Positions 1 to 8,567 are shown, numbered from the stretch's first letter. The stretch: DNA of 64,000 bases from Sphingobium fluviale (GCF_004122115.1 NZ_SBKP01000001.1:124001-188000), one strand, 5' to 3'. Translations and numbers: made by a program. The notes: a model not told the origin generated them from the sequence alone.

Positions 1-78
1 GGCAGCGCATCGGCCCCGCGACGGGTGCCGAGCCGAAGGCTCGCCGCATCCCTGAGCGGGGACGACATCAACGCCAGC

Positions 79-117
79 AAAAAAGAAGGACCGGCCGAGC
101 CGAAGCCCGACCGGTCC
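79..117 (-). terminator. Intrinsic terminator after DUF2493 gene 1
   Basis: Read leftwards, a hairpin with arms GGACCGG/CCGGTCC (88-94 with 111-117) is followed directly by a T-rich tract (an A-run at 79-87 on the + strand). It lies 17 nt past the stop codon of the leftward gene ending at 134. Stem plus T-tract is the classical Rho-independent shape. Confidence 0.75.
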
Positions 118-133
118 CGCTTTCCTCACCTGC

Positions 134-1117
134 TCACGCTGCCTCCCGCCCCGTCCGCTGATCCTTCAGGGCAAAGAAATGCGCCGGCACCCCCTTCGCC
201 CTCACCTCGCGGGCGAGATGAGACTGAAGCCCCGAACCTTCGCAAACGATCGCTTCCACCGGACGCAGCGCGAGGAGCTGTTCGTTGCGCGCGAACCCAG
301 CCCGCTTGCCCAGGCGCCGGTCCAGCGTGAAGGCGATGAGCATGGTGCCGGTCCGCGCCGCCCAGGCTGCCGCGATCGCGTCGCAGCCCTTGTCCTGCGC
401 GGTCGTCGCCAGCACCATCGCCGGGATCCGGGCCTTCACCGCATCGAGCCGTTCGGTGATGAGCGCGTGGTCCTCCCAGACCTGTCCGCCCGAAAAGATC
501 ACCACCGGGCCTTGCGGGCTATGCGCATCGGCCCGGCGCTGCCTGCGCGCGGCGAGGAAATCCTGCGCCGCGATCACCGAAGCGGTGCGCTTGGAGGAGA
601 CCAGCGATCCGCGTGGGCTGGACCAGGGCTGGCCGGTCTCGGCAAGGTAGGTATCCGCAGCATGGTCCCGCATGCAGGCGACCGCCTCGCGCGCTTCGTC
701 GAGCGACTGGCAGAGGAGCTGGGCTTCCTCCAGTTCGGCCATCATCACCTCGCTCCCGTCGGCGCTGCGGATCAGCTCCTTGATCTTGAGCGTGGCTTTG
801 TCGGCTTCCCCGTCGAGCTGCTCCGCGACCTTGTGGAAGCTGTGGACGATCCCCCAGGCAAGCCGTCCGGCAATGCTTTCCATCCGGGTGTCGCGCAGCA
901 CGTCGAACATGGTGCGCACCAGCATCTCGGTAGCAAGCTGGGCTTCGGTCGCGTCCGGCATATCCGAGGTCAGCTCCTCCTCGCCCATCCCGATCCGGCT
1001 CGTATCGAGCCCCGCCTCGAACGCCGAGCTGAAGCTGTCGCTGGTCGTCATCGTCTCGGCCGCGATGAGGTCGGCGATTTCTGAAAAGTCACGGATTGTG
1101 CGGTTTACCTTGGTCAT
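134..1117 (-). CDS. DUF2493 (SLOG-like) plasmid protein, copy 1
   Basis: A 327-residue protein of the DUF2493 type found on alphaproteobacterial plasmids. The C-terminal third holds the Rossmann-like DUF2493/SLOG core: a VVIFSGGQVW strand-loop, then a DKGCDAIAAAWAARTG helix and a VEAIVCEGSG stretch. SLOG folds bind nucleotide-derived ligands, so nucleotide sensing is possible, but the role is unknown. The N-terminal two thirds are helical and specific to this plasmid family. The start at 1117 is chosen over an upstream in-frame ATG because AAGGAGG sits just before it. A full-length paralogue lies at 2091-3089, and a terminator follows the gene, so it is probably transcribed alone. Confidence 0.85.
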   Translation of the reverse strand: MTKVNRTIRDFSEIADLIAAETMTTSDSFSSAFEAGLDTSRIGMGEEELTSDMPDATEAQLATEMLVRTMFDVLRDTRMESIAGRLAWGIVHSFHKVAEQLDGEADKATLKIKELIRSADGSEVMMAELEEAQLLCQSLDEAREAVACMRDHAADTYLAETGQPWSSPRGSLVSSKRTASVIAAQDFLAARRQRRADAHSPQGPVVIFSGGQVWEDHALITERLDAVKARIPAMVLATTAQDKGCDAIAAAWAARTGTMLIAFTLDRRLGKRAGFARNEQLLALRPVEAIVCEGSGLQSHLAREVRAKGVPAHFFALKDQRTGREAA

Positions 1118-1224
1118 GCCTGCCTCCTTGAATTGACTGAAAAGAGGCATTTCCAAAGGCACGGGCTGTGAGCGCCGGGGTCAAGGATCGCGAAGCGACC
1201 GCGTCAGCGGCGATGGGGGTCACG

Positions 1225-1287
1225 ATTTTCTTTGGCGGCCACCAAGGCTGGAGAGGACGCACTGTCGCCCGATCCGCCAAAGAAAAT
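1225..1287. repeat. 14-bp perfect inverted repeat in a 390-bp gene-free gap
   Basis: ATTTTCTTTGGCGG at 1225-1238 is repeated exactly as its reverse complement at 1274-1287, separated by 35 bp. The gap 1118-1505 has no convincing gene on either strand. The repeat lies upstream of the DUF2493 gene (start 1117) and downstream of the membrane protein ending at 1506. It could be a bidirectional transcript end, a protein-binding site, or the ends of a very short mobile relic. No target-site duplication is visible. Confidence 0.6.
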
Positions 1288-1505
1288 GGTGGGGCCCCGT
1301 CGTCCTTGAGGCCGGTGCTGTCCCCGTGCCACACTCGGACTTGTTGTAGAGAGAATTATACACCACCCTCGCCCCACGCACCCGAGGGACAACGCGGGCT
1401 CGATGCCCGTGTCGTCCCTGTTGGCACCGCGCAACATGGGCTGGAATAACGCACCGCCACAAACCACAGACCGGACGCGCCGGTCAGGACTACCGCTTTG
1501 GGTGG

Positions 1506-1847
1506 TTAGCCGCCGTTTCGCTTCAGGTGATTATTGATAAGCCAGAGGTGCAGCATGTAGACCGCGACGAATATCCCCCCCATGAAGAGGGTGACCGGAA
1601 TTTCAAAGCCTTCCTGGCCGGGGCGTGGTGACACGAAGAGCGTCAGGGCGACCGTGACCCAAATGATGGGAATCGCCAGTGCAGGAATGAACGCCAAAGC
1701 AAAACGGCGAGGTGCGGTCCAGGTCACTTTGCCGTCCAAAAACCATTGCATAGGCAGACGCGGTTGGTCGGCAAATCGGTCGTTGGCAAGGAACGACATC
1801 CGCATCAGGATCGCGGTTGCGATTAAGCCGATAACTATCTGTGCCAT
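1506..1847 (-). CDS. Small inner-membrane protein (DUF1648-like?)
   Basis: A 113-residue protein with hydrophobic helices at the N-terminus (1-16), middle (about 47-72) and C-terminus (about 82-105). The segment LPMQWFLDGKVTW resembles the LP-x-H/QW-x3-G loop of DUF1648/SdpI-type membrane proteins, but that match is weak. An AAGGA sequence precedes the ATG. The neighbours are plasmid-type genes and give no functional clue. It is plausible as a real gene because hydrophobicity and the ribosome site agree; function is unknown. Confidence 0.6.
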   Translation of the reverse strand: MAQIVIGLIATAILMRMSFLANDRFADQPRLPMQWFLDGKVTWTAPRRFALAFIPALAIPIIWVTVALTLFVSPRPGQEGFEIPVTLFMGGIFVAVYMLHLWLINNHLKRNGG

Positions 1848-1981
1848 TCAAACATCCTTCGTCGGCACGAATAGCATTTCGGCCCATTATCGCAAATGGA
1901 GGGGACTGAATTCCAGATTGGAGTGTTCCCAGCCACCGATATTCATCTGTGCAATCCATGCGGCGGCACGGGGGATCCCTC

Positions 1982-2020
1982 AAACAAAAATAGGCCGGCG
2001 CGCGGTGATCGCGCCCGGCC
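1982..2020 (-). terminator. Intrinsic terminator after DUF2493 gene 2
   Basis: Read leftwards, a GC-rich hairpin (arms GGCCGG.../...CCGGCC, 1993-2020) is followed by a T-rich tract (1982-1991, A-rich on the + strand). It lies about 70 nt past the stop of the gene ending at 2091. Confidence 0.65.
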
Positions 2021-2090
2021 CAGGACCATCATAATCAAACTTAAACGGTGGTGGAGTCGCTCCTTCCCACCCCGCACCAATAAGGAACGA

Positions 2091-3089
2091 TCAGGCGCGC
2101 ATACGCCGCACCGCCGTATCGGCCACCTGGTCGACCTTGCGGAAGGCATGGATCGGGACATTGGCTTGCCGCAGCGTCTGGTAGAGATTGGCCTGCAATC
2201 CCGATCCTTCGCAGAGCAGCGCCTCGACCGGCTGCAATTCGGCGAGCTTTCGGTTGCGCGTAAAGGCGGTCTTGCGGCCGTTGCCGTAGAGCCCATAGGC
2301 AACCAGTGGCACATTGTTCTCCGCCCGCGCCGCCCAGGCCGCCGCGATCGCGTCCGCCCCCTTGCGCTGCCCGGTCGTCACCAAGGTCATATGCGGAATG
2401 CGCACCTTGATCTCGTCGAGCTTGGCCCAGAGCGTTTCCCAGTCGTGCCATTGGGCAGGCCCCGAAAAGACCACGATGGGGCCGCGCGGCGAATGCTTCT
2501 CACGGGCGGCGAGTTCCCGTGCCCGCAGGAAATCGAGCGCGGCGATCTGGCTGGCGCTCGATGCCGAAGACGCCTTGCTGCCGCGCGCCGGCGACCAGGG
2601 CCAGCCCGACTGCACCCGGTACATCTCGGCGGCATAGTCGCGCATGCATTCGACGGCTGCACGCTGTTCGGCGGTCGACTGACAGAGCAACTGTTTCTCC
2701 TCGAGCTCGTTGTTGTAGATCTCGCTCATGTCGGGATTGCGCGCGAGATCGCCGACTTCCATCGCCAGCGCATCCTCGCGGCGTTCCAGCTTGCCCGCGA
2801 CGAAATGGAAGCTGTTGACGAAGCCCCAGGCAATTTCGGCGGCGAGCGGTTCGAGCCGCGTGCCGGTGAACAGGTCGAAGATGGTGGCGACGATGCCGCC
2901 GCATTCGGCCTGCGCCGCGAAGGGCTCGGGCATCTCATATTCCCCGGGCTGTTCACCCGGTTCGACAATGGACAGGGCAAGCGGATCGCCGAACGCCGCC
3001 TGGAATTCAGGAGTGGCGGTCATTTCGGCATAGAGGGTCTTGAGGTCGGCGAAGCGCCCGACGCTGGGGGATTTGACGGTGCTGGTCAC
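2091..3089 (-). CDS. DUF2493 (SLOG-like) plasmid protein, copy 2
   Basis: A 332-residue paralogue of the protein at 134-1117. The two share the same order of blocks: an EIAWGFVNSFHFVAGKLE helix, a LLCQS...AAVECMRDYAAEMY helix, a GWPWSPARGS linker, then the DUF2493 core (PIVVFSGPAQW, KGADAIAAAWAAR, VEALLCEGSG). Differences are spread along the length, so the duplication is old. The start is GTG at 3089. It has its own terminator about 70 nt after its stop and another terminator (from DUF736) just upstream, so it is probably a single-gene unit. Function unknown; nucleotide-ligand sensing is an inference from the SLOG fold. Confidence 0.85.
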   Translation of the reverse strand: MTSTVKSPSVGRFADLKTLYAEMTATPEFQAAFGDPLALSIVEPGEQPGEYEMPEPFAAQAECGGIVATIFDLFTGTRLEPLAAEIAWGFVNSFHFVAGKLERREDALAMEVGDLARNPDMSEIYNNELEEKQLLCQSTAEQRAAVECMRDYAAEMYRVQSGWPWSPARGSKASSASSASQIAALDFLRARELAAREKHSPRGPIVVFSGPAQWHDWETLWAKLDEIKVRIPHMTLVTTGQRKGADAIAAAWAARAENNVPLVAYGLYGNGRKTAFTRNRKLAELQPVEALLCEGSGLQANLYQTLRQANVPIHAFRKVDQVADTAVRRMRA

Positions 3090-3113
3090 GGTGACGGCCT
3101 TTCAGAATCTGGG

Positions 3114-3156
3114 AGAAGAAAAGAAAAAGGCCGGAGGCGCATGCGCACCCCCGGCC
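3114..3156 (-). terminator. Intrinsic terminator after DUF736 gene
   Basis: Read leftwards: hairpin GGCCGG...CCGGCC (3129-3156) with a GCGCATGCGC palindromic core, then a 15-nt T-rich run (A-rich at 3114-3128 on the + strand). It is 22 nt past the stop of the DUF736 gene (3179). This is the clearest Rho-independent terminator in the window. Confidence 0.85.
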
Positions 3157-3178
3157 CTTCCCGGCTTGCCGTTGCGGA

Positions 3179-3640
3179 TCAGAACGGCAGGTCTTCGCCT
3201 TCCTCGGCTCCCGCGCCCATCAGCGCGCCGTCGGCGCCTGCGGTGCTGCCGCCAAAGCCTTCCTGTGTGCGCTCGTCATACGAACGCTGCGAGGTGCCGA
3301 ACCCGCCCGCGAACTCGGCGCGAACGGTCTCGCGCCGCCATGCGATGGTGTAACCGCCATCCTCGGTCGGGAACAGCGCGACGGGCAGCGGCTCGGGCAG
3401 GCCCGGATCGTCGACCGAGCCCGCGAGGAAGGTTTCGCCGGTCTTCTTCGAGAAGGCTTCCCACAGCGCCCCGATCTGCACCCAGCGCCGGGCGACGTTG
3501 AGCGCGAGGATCTCATAGACCGGCGCTCGGTCGCTCGCGCTGTCGACCTTGCGCAGGCCAATGCGCGGCAGGTCGATGGTGCGCGTGGCGATCGAGCCCG
3601 TGAGGCGGCCGTTGACGTTGCGGATTTCACCAATGTTCAT
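3179..3640 (-). CDS. DUF736 family protein
   Basis: A 153-residue DUF736 protein, a small soluble family carried on conjugative plasmids and ICEs of alphaproteobacteria, often near transfer genes. The family signature is clear at the N-terminus: MNIGEIRNVNGRLTGSIATR, then a turn-rich beta region (APVYEILALNVARRWVQIGALW). The glycine-rich acidic tail is typical of longer members. The start at 3640 is preceded by AGGAGT, while an upstream in-frame ATG lacks one. Function is unknown; it supports the plasmid/ICE reading of this end of the window. Confidence 0.9.
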   Translation of the reverse strand: MNIGEIRNVNGRLTGSIATRTIDLPRIGLRKVDSASDRAPVYEILALNVARRWVQIGALWEAFSKKTGETFLAGSVDDPGLPEPLPVALFPTEDGGYTIAWRRETVRAEFAGGFGTSQRSYDERTQEGFGGSTAGADGALMGAGAEEGEDLPF

Positions 3641-3846
3641 GATCTTCACTCCTAGACGATGTCGCTCTCGAACCATTTCTTCGCGACACCATCTTCAAAC
3701 CCCCTCTTCTCTGGTATCCCGCCCCCGCGGCCCGCACCGCGCGTGGCCAGGCGCGCTCCCCTTTCCGCATGCGCCGCTCCTCATCCCACCGCCCGCGCGG
3801 CCGCGATTGGCTGGCGTTCAAACCGCGCCATGGATATGATGCGGTC

Positions 3847-4038
3847 ATGGACTCGACAACGCTCCGCACCGTGGCCGAGCTCGCGCGCAAGCGCGCCGCA
3901 CGCGGCTGCTCGGGCGCGCAAGGCGATGGCATGATGCGGCTGGGCGCTGCGCGCGCCCTCAACCAGCTCGCCGCCGATCTTGAAGCCAGCGCGAGTGCAT
4001 GCGACCCCCGCCCCACCTCCCGACGCTCCCGCGCCTGA
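3847..4038 (+). CDS. Possible small hypothetical protein (63 aa)
   Basis: An ATG-initiated frame of 63 codons, MDSTTLRTVAELARKRAARG..., predicted to be helical, with a basic proline-rich tail. There is no strong ribosome site and no recognised family. It is listed because the first 45 residues have a protein-like amphipathic composition, unlike overlapping frames. It sits alone between the leftward DUF736 gene and a gene-poor stretch. Confidence 0.3.
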   Translation: MDSTTLRTVAELARKRAARGCSGAQGDGMMRLGAARALNQLAADLEASASACDPRPTSRRSRA

Positions 4039-4097
4039 TCCCGGCACCGTCGCCACGCGCGAGCGCGCGTCCCTCACCTCCTTGCGAACCCGAAGGG

Positions 4098-4124
4098 CCG
4101 AGATTCGGCGTAGCCGAAGCTCGG
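4098..4124. repeat. Hairpin in gene-poor stretch 3.65-4.4 kb
   Basis: A 12-bp inverted repeat with one mismatch and a 3-nt loop: CCGAGATTCGGC GTA then GCCGAAGCTCGG. No T-tract follows on either side, so it is not a simple terminator. The stretch 4040-4410 around it holds no supported gene. Confidence 0.5.
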
Positions 4125-4413
4125 TCGGAGCGGCGCAACGCGCTGCGGAGATAGAGCGCGGTGCCCGCGCAGCGGGCAGCCGCCCACCCTCAATTCGCTA
4201 TCCCCATCGACCAAGCTCGTCTTGAAAATCGCGGTTTCCACACCAAATCCGCGAACGAAAAAGGAACAATGGCTTGTTTTGGGCGTTCTTTCTTGCGTCA
4301 GGCACCGAACTCTGGTCGGTAAGCGAAGGTCGCGGACGGCGAGCGGCAAAATCCGCAGCCGGAAGGGGGCAAAGCTTCCAGTACGTCCAGACAACGGATA
4401 CGATTGGAATGAC

Positions 4414-4686
4414 ATGACTGATTTCATCACGGCCGTCGGGGTGACGGTCTTTGGGGGTCTCGCAGTCTTCTCGCTGCTCAGCATTCTTCGCGTGTGGAAG
4501 AGTGGCTCTCGGGTTGCGGACGATGTTGCGAAGTCGGGCTTCGACCGCCGCGCCTGGTGGAACGGCGCGCTTCCGCCTCAGGGACCTGGCTCGACCATAT
4601 CGGTCGCTGCGGGTGTGCGCGCACGCGCAACGAAAACCGGCCTCAAGGTAGTGCCGACCAGAACGCTTTCACGCGAAATTCTTTAA
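4414..4686 (+). CDS. Possible small membrane protein
   Basis: A frame of 90 codons from ATG 4414 with one convincing hydrophobic helix near the start (TAVGVTVFGGLAVFSLLSIL, residues 5-24) followed by a basic, glycine- and arginine-rich tail. GGA precedes the ATG at suitable distance. It ends 33 nt before the next gene. No family is recognised and the tail looks less protein-like than the head, so it may be a shortened gene. Confidence 0.35.
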   Translation: MTDFITAVGVTVFGGLAVFSLLSILRVWKSGSRVADDVAKSGFDRRAWWNGALPPQGPGSTISVAAGVRARATKTGLKVVPTRTLSREIL

Positions 4687-4719
4687 CGGGTTCGCACCCG
4701 CACTGAGGGGAGTGCGCCC

Positions 4720-6237
4720 GTGTATCCATGGGAAACGGCTGAAGCCGCTTGGGTCGGCTGGATACCGACTGTATCCGGGCACCTGTCCTTCAGTCTCATC
4801 GGCAACCACGCGGATGAAGCGGGACATGTTGTCCTGAACGGCGACAAGCCTCGCCCTGATGGCCGCGTGGTCTTGGTCAAGCAGCACCGGCGTAACAAGG
4901 ACTTCGGCTACTGGTCCTGGATCGCCGAGCAGGTTCTCAAGGACACCGCCCAGGACTATGTGCTGATTGGGCATACGGAAGCTGCAGCGCGCCCCGAGTT
5001 CGATCCAAGAACCGGCAGGCTCACCTCCATCTCCGACGCGCGAGGCTGCCTGCGGGGGACGATATACTGGCTCCCCTATGATGAGGACAAAGAGCACCGC
5101 AACCAACTGCGGACGGCGCTCTCCGATCTCGCAGCGGAATCTCAGCGCATCGGACGTCTGTTTGAGGCACAGGCCCAGGCAGCCTTGGACGAGATCGAGC
5201 CTTGGACAAGAGCAAGGTTCGATCCCTTTGTTGCTGAATTGAAAGCAGAGGACGGCACCAAAATCCGCCGGGCGCTGAAATTCGAATTTGCACTGTTCCG
5301 AACGGGAGAATGCCGTCTCTGGTACGACCACAACCATGTCGACGTCGAAGCCCTGCACGAGATCGCACGGCAGATATTCTACTTTCTGAAGGCGATCGCG
5401 CACGCGCATTCCCACCATGGGGAAGAAGCCGACCAGATGATCCATCTGGCGCGGACCAAGCCAGGCCTCCACCAAGACCCGAAAAGCAACGAAACTGGCT
5501 GGCGTAACGAAACCCAGTGGGGCCTCTCGCGTGTCTTCGAACAATTGCATCGCAAGACGGGACTCATGTCCCAGCGCCGGTCGCTCGGTGTTCTCGCCTA
5601 TGCCGATGCGTTCCAGGCATCCCTTTCGCGGGTGATGCGGACTCCGGGCGAGGAAGATGTGTTCGAAGAGGATGTCAACGTCGCCCTCTACGACAACAAG
5701 CATCGCCGGGACTCGGTCAATGCCCTCATCGAATATCACTCGTTCAAGGCAACGGTTGCGACGCAGATCTATGCGCTGGCGATCACCATCCTGTTCGCCA
5801 GCGCCGGACTTTGGTACGGCTTCGTGTCGATCCGGGAAACCCTGTGCAAGCAGGGAGTCGACATCTGCCTCGAACTGCAAGCGCGAAATTCGGCGTTCAT
5901 GATCTCGCTTATCGTAGACTCGCCGATGACATTTTTCGCGTGTTCCGTGCTGTTCGCCATATTGCTGTTCAACATCGTGACGAAGGACTGGGAAGAGCCG
6001 CCGATCTTTGGAAAACCGCAGTCGCACTTTCTCCGGCCGATTTTCGCCATTTCCAACGGGATCGTTTCCAAATTCAACCTCAGCCCGGCATTCATCGTCA
6101 TATTCGTTCAACTGACGCTGCTGGGCTTCTTCGTCTTCTCCATATTCATGATCTACCATATCCTGCAGTATCAGACTGAAATCAGGGCCTTCGCAGCGGA
6201 ACTCACCGCAACGAAGCTCCTGCAGTGGCTGCCCTGA
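4720..6237 (+). CDS. Unknown three-helix membrane protein
   Basis: A 505-residue protein starting at GTG behind GAGGGGAG. Residues 1-340 are soluble and mostly helical/charged. The last third has three strong transmembrane helices (about 347-370, 398-421 and 457-482). The soluble part has a helical stretch with HAHSHHGEE (229-237) that could bind metal, but no known motif was recognised. The topology is a large N-terminal cytoplasmic domain anchored by a C-terminal membrane bundle. A sensor or effector role is possible, but this is not a recognised family. The GST gene starts 10 nt after its stop, so the two may be co-transcribed. Confidence 0.75.
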   Translation: MYPWETAEAAWVGWIPTVSGHLSFSLIGNHADEAGHVVLNGDKPRPDGRVVLVKQHRRNKDFGYWSWIAEQVLKDTAQDYVLIGHTEAAARPEFDPRTGRLTSISDARGCLRGTIYWLPYDEDKEHRNQLRTALSDLAAESQRIGRLFEAQAQAALDEIEPWTRARFDPFVAELKAEDGTKIRRALKFEFALFRTGECRLWYDHNHVDVEALHEIARQIFYFLKAIAHAHSHHGEEADQMIHLARTKPGLHQDPKSNETGWRNETQWGLSRVFEQLHRKTGLMSQRRSLGVLAYADAFQASLSRVMRTPGEEDVFEEDVNVALYDNKHRRDSVNALIEYHSFKATVATQIYALAITILFASAGLWYGFVSIRETLCKQGVDICLELQARNSAFMISLIVDSPMTFFACSVLFAILLFNIVTKDWEEPPIFGKPQSHFLRPIFAISNGIVSKFNLSPAFIVIFVQLTLLGFFVFSIFMIYHILQYQTEIRAFAAELTATKLLQWLP

Positions 6238-6247
6238 AGATTCATCT

Positions 6248-6988
6248 GTGACCGCAAACGAGGACCGCCGTCTGCTCCTCCTGACCCTGGCGCCTTCGCA
6301 CTATTGCGAGCGGGCGCGCTGGGCGCTCGATCTGCAGGGAATTGTCTATGATGAGGAGCGACTGGCACCTGGCACTCACGCGCTGCGCGTCAAGCGCTTG
6401 GGCGCCTCAGCCACGTCGCTTCCATTGCTCCTGCTCGGCGACGGTTCGCTATGCCAGGGAAGCGACCGAATTTTAGACTGGACGGGCTTGCGAGGCGGAG
6501 ACCCGGAAATTGAGCGCCGGCTTGAGCAGACGACGGCACCGCTCATTCGCCAGTGCCTCTACGCCGGGCTGCTGTCCGATCCGAAATCAGGCATTCGTGA
6601 CGTGCTGCTGCGCGGCACGAATGCCCACCAAGCGACAATCGGACGGCTAACCTGGCCGCTGCTGCGGCGAATGATGGCCGCAGGCATGAATGCGCGGCCG
6701 CGTCTCCTGCCGGACCTGATCGCGCAAGTGGACCGCGAACTCGACTGGTTCGATCGAGTGCTCGCCGAGCGCGGCGATCATCTGGTCGGCCGAGAATTTG
6801 GCCGCGCCGACCTGACCGCCGCCAGCCTGCTGGCCCCCCTCGCCCTGCCGCATGTGGAACCGGTGAAAAGCCTCTCCGCAGGAATTCGGTGGCCGCATTC
6901 GCTTGCCCCTTTCCTTGCGGGCTGGTCGGATCGGCCGACCTTGGAATGGGTGCGCCGGATGTATCAGGCTCACCGAGCGCCACTGTGA
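6248..6988 (+). CDS. Glutathione S-transferase family protein
   Basis: A 246-residue two-domain GST. Residues 9-80 form the thioredoxin-like N-domain: LLLTLAPSHYCERARWAL carries the SxYC-type active-site turn, and LPLLLLGDGSLCQGSDRILDW has the cis-proline and the GSH-binding Q-G-S. The rest is the all-helical C-domain, ending with the typical LVGREFGRADLTAASLLAPL stretch. Start is GTG at 6248, 10 nt after the membrane protein upstream. It should bind glutathione; the substrate is unknown. The opposing DUF4139 gene ends just 23 nt away. Confidence 0.85.
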   Translation: MTANEDRRLLLLTLAPSHYCERARWALDLQGIVYDEERLAPGTHALRVKRLGASATSLPLLLLGDGSLCQGSDRILDWTGLRGGDPEIERRLEQTTAPLIRQCLYAGLLSDPKSGIRDVLLRGTNAHQATIGRLTWPLLRRMMAAGMNARPRLLPDLIAQVDRELDWFDRVLAERGDHLVGREFGRADLTAASLLAPLALPHVEPVKSLSAGIRWPHSLAPFLAGWSDRPTLEWVRRMYQAHRAPL

Positions 6989-7011
6989 TGCGTGGCCAGC
7001 CGGCACGGTTA

Positions 7012-8565
7012 TCAATCGATGTCGATCACCCGGTAACGAAGACGCGCCGCGCCGTTTGCCGGCACCCGGACCCTCCACACAGGTTTGCCGTATCTCTTCC
7101 CCAGCTTCACTGAAGCCCGTGCGATTCGATGGCCTTCGTCATCGATCGAGATCAGGCCTTCGAAATCGACGGGCCATGGATTGGCGTTTTGCACCGCCAC
7201 CTCGCGATCTTCCCAATAGTGCTCATCGTCCGTATCGGTGCTGTCAGCGACCTCTTCCTGCCGGACGGTGACTTGCGTCGCGCTGCCAAGCTCGACCAGG
7301 ATGTTCTCGGCAAGCGCGGAGTCGACCAGCACGCCTTCGCCAGCGAGAACCGGTCGGCCGCCATGCACTTCGAACAAAGCTAGCCTGCCGGCCGGCATCG
7401 AGATGCCTAGTCCATCGCTCTTGGTGTTCCGCATCCGCAGCATCTGAGTGGCCGGCGGCGTGTCGATGTCAGGACCGATATTCGCCTGATAGTAGATCGC
7501 CAGCCTGACGTTCGGTTTCACGAACATCGCGACCTGCTTCTGGGCGTTCGAGGCTATCGTCGTTGGCACGGGCAGGCGATAGAGTTTGAGGTCGCCCAGG
7601 CCTTCCTCGCTGGCGACCATGGATACGGGCACGTCCTGCAGACTCTCCGAACGCCGCCGCGCGGTGACGATGATCTCGCCCTCGCCACCACCTTCGCCGA
7701 TCTGGCCATAGTATTTGAGGGCGGAGTAAGGGTTGCTTTCGTAGGGACCGAGATAGCAGTGATAGGTCAGTTCCTCTCCCTTGGAATTGCCCCAGGACGA
7801 TCGACTTTCGCGATTAAGCTTGCCGCCGACCACCGCCGCCTGGGCATCGGCGAAACTCATCGGATCGCTACTGGCGAGCGTAACCCAGGCCAGAATGTCG
7901 GCGTGCCGGCCATCGGGCTTCATGTGGACGACGTAGTTGGTCAACCAGTCGAAACCCCAGGCAAGGTAGGACAGCGCCACGGTCGCGCGCATGGCCTTGG
8001 GAGAATCGACCTCAACCGACAGCGTAGGTTTGGCCATGAGCTCCAGCGGCACACCGTCATAGACCAGCGAATCCTTAAGCGAACCGCAGTTGGCCGCTTC
8101 GAACCCCGCACGCGTCTGGACGATCACGCTGCCTGCGGGACCGGAGCGGACGACAGCAGGCTCCTCGCGGACCTCGCCGGTTTTGGGATGTCGTCGCCGC
8201 AGGGCGACGGGTCTGCCAAGGCTGCGGGCATAGAGGCTGCCCGGTGACAGCAAATCGGCGTCGAGGTTTTTCTCATGCACGCCGCCTGGCAAACCGAGCA
8301 CGATTGCGCTTTCGGGAAGCATGCCGCCGGCGACGCCCTCGAAGCGGACGACGGCCTCGCCCGCCGGCAGGTCGATGGTGCGGCGTTCCGTGATCAGAGC
8401 GTATCCGCGCAACCATTCCAGTTCCAGTTCCTCGCCTTCGCGGTCAGGGTCGCGGTAGATCGTCACGCCTAGCGATTCCGGGGCGGCCGACGTGACCGCG
8501 ACCTGCGCAGAAGCCGGCCTCAATCCAAGCGCCAGGAACGCTGCGAGGAGGAGTAGCGCCCTCAC
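7012..8565 (-). CDS. Secreted DUF4139-type protein with TonB-box-like insert
   Basis: A 517-residue exported protein. Residues 1-20 are a signal peptide ending PASA-Q. It is a diverged paralogue of the DUF4139 protein encoded just upstream, sharing an ITERRTIDLPAGEAVVRFEGVAGGMLPES block, an LSYLAWGFDWLTNYV block and a C-terminal beta domain. Oddity: between the two halves (residues about 285-318) sits a glycine-rich linker followed by EIIVTARRRSESLQDVPVS, which looks like the TonB-box/plug start of sphingomonad TonB-dependent receptors. The gene starts 2 nt after the stop of the upstream paralogue, so the two form an operon. Role unknown; probably a periplasmic or outer-membrane-associated protein. 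Confidence 0.8.
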   Translation of the reverse strand: MRALLLLAAFLALGLRPASAQVAVTSAAPESLGVTIYRDPDREGEELELEWLRGYALITERRTIDLPAGEAVVRFEGVAGGMLPESAIVLGLPGGVHEKNLDADLLSPGSLYARSLGRPVALRRRHPKTGEVREEPAVVRSGPAGSVIVQTRAGFEAANCGSLKDSLVYDGVPLELMAKPTLSVEVDSPKAMRATVALSYLAWGFDWLTNYVVHMKPDGRHADILAWVTLASSDPMSFADAQAAVVGGKLNRESRSSWGNSKGEELTYHCYLGPYESNPYSALKYYGQIGEGGGEGEIIVTARRRSESLQDVPVSMVASEEGLGDLKLYRLPVPTTIASNAQKQVAMFVKPNVRLAIYYQANIGPDIDTPPATQMLRMRNTKSDGLGISMPAGRLALFEVHGGRPVLAGEGVLVDSALAENILVELGSATQVTVRQEEVADSTDTDDEHYWEDREVAVQNANPWPVDFEGLISIDDEGHRIARASVKLGKRYGKPVWRVRVPANGAARLRYRVIDID

Positions 8566-8567
8566 AC

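Noticed and set aside
2391..3353. Very long + strand open frames opposite the DUF2493 gene 2
   Set aside because: They mirror the real gene on the minus strand; codon bias of GC-rich genes keeps the opposite frame open. No start signal or family match.
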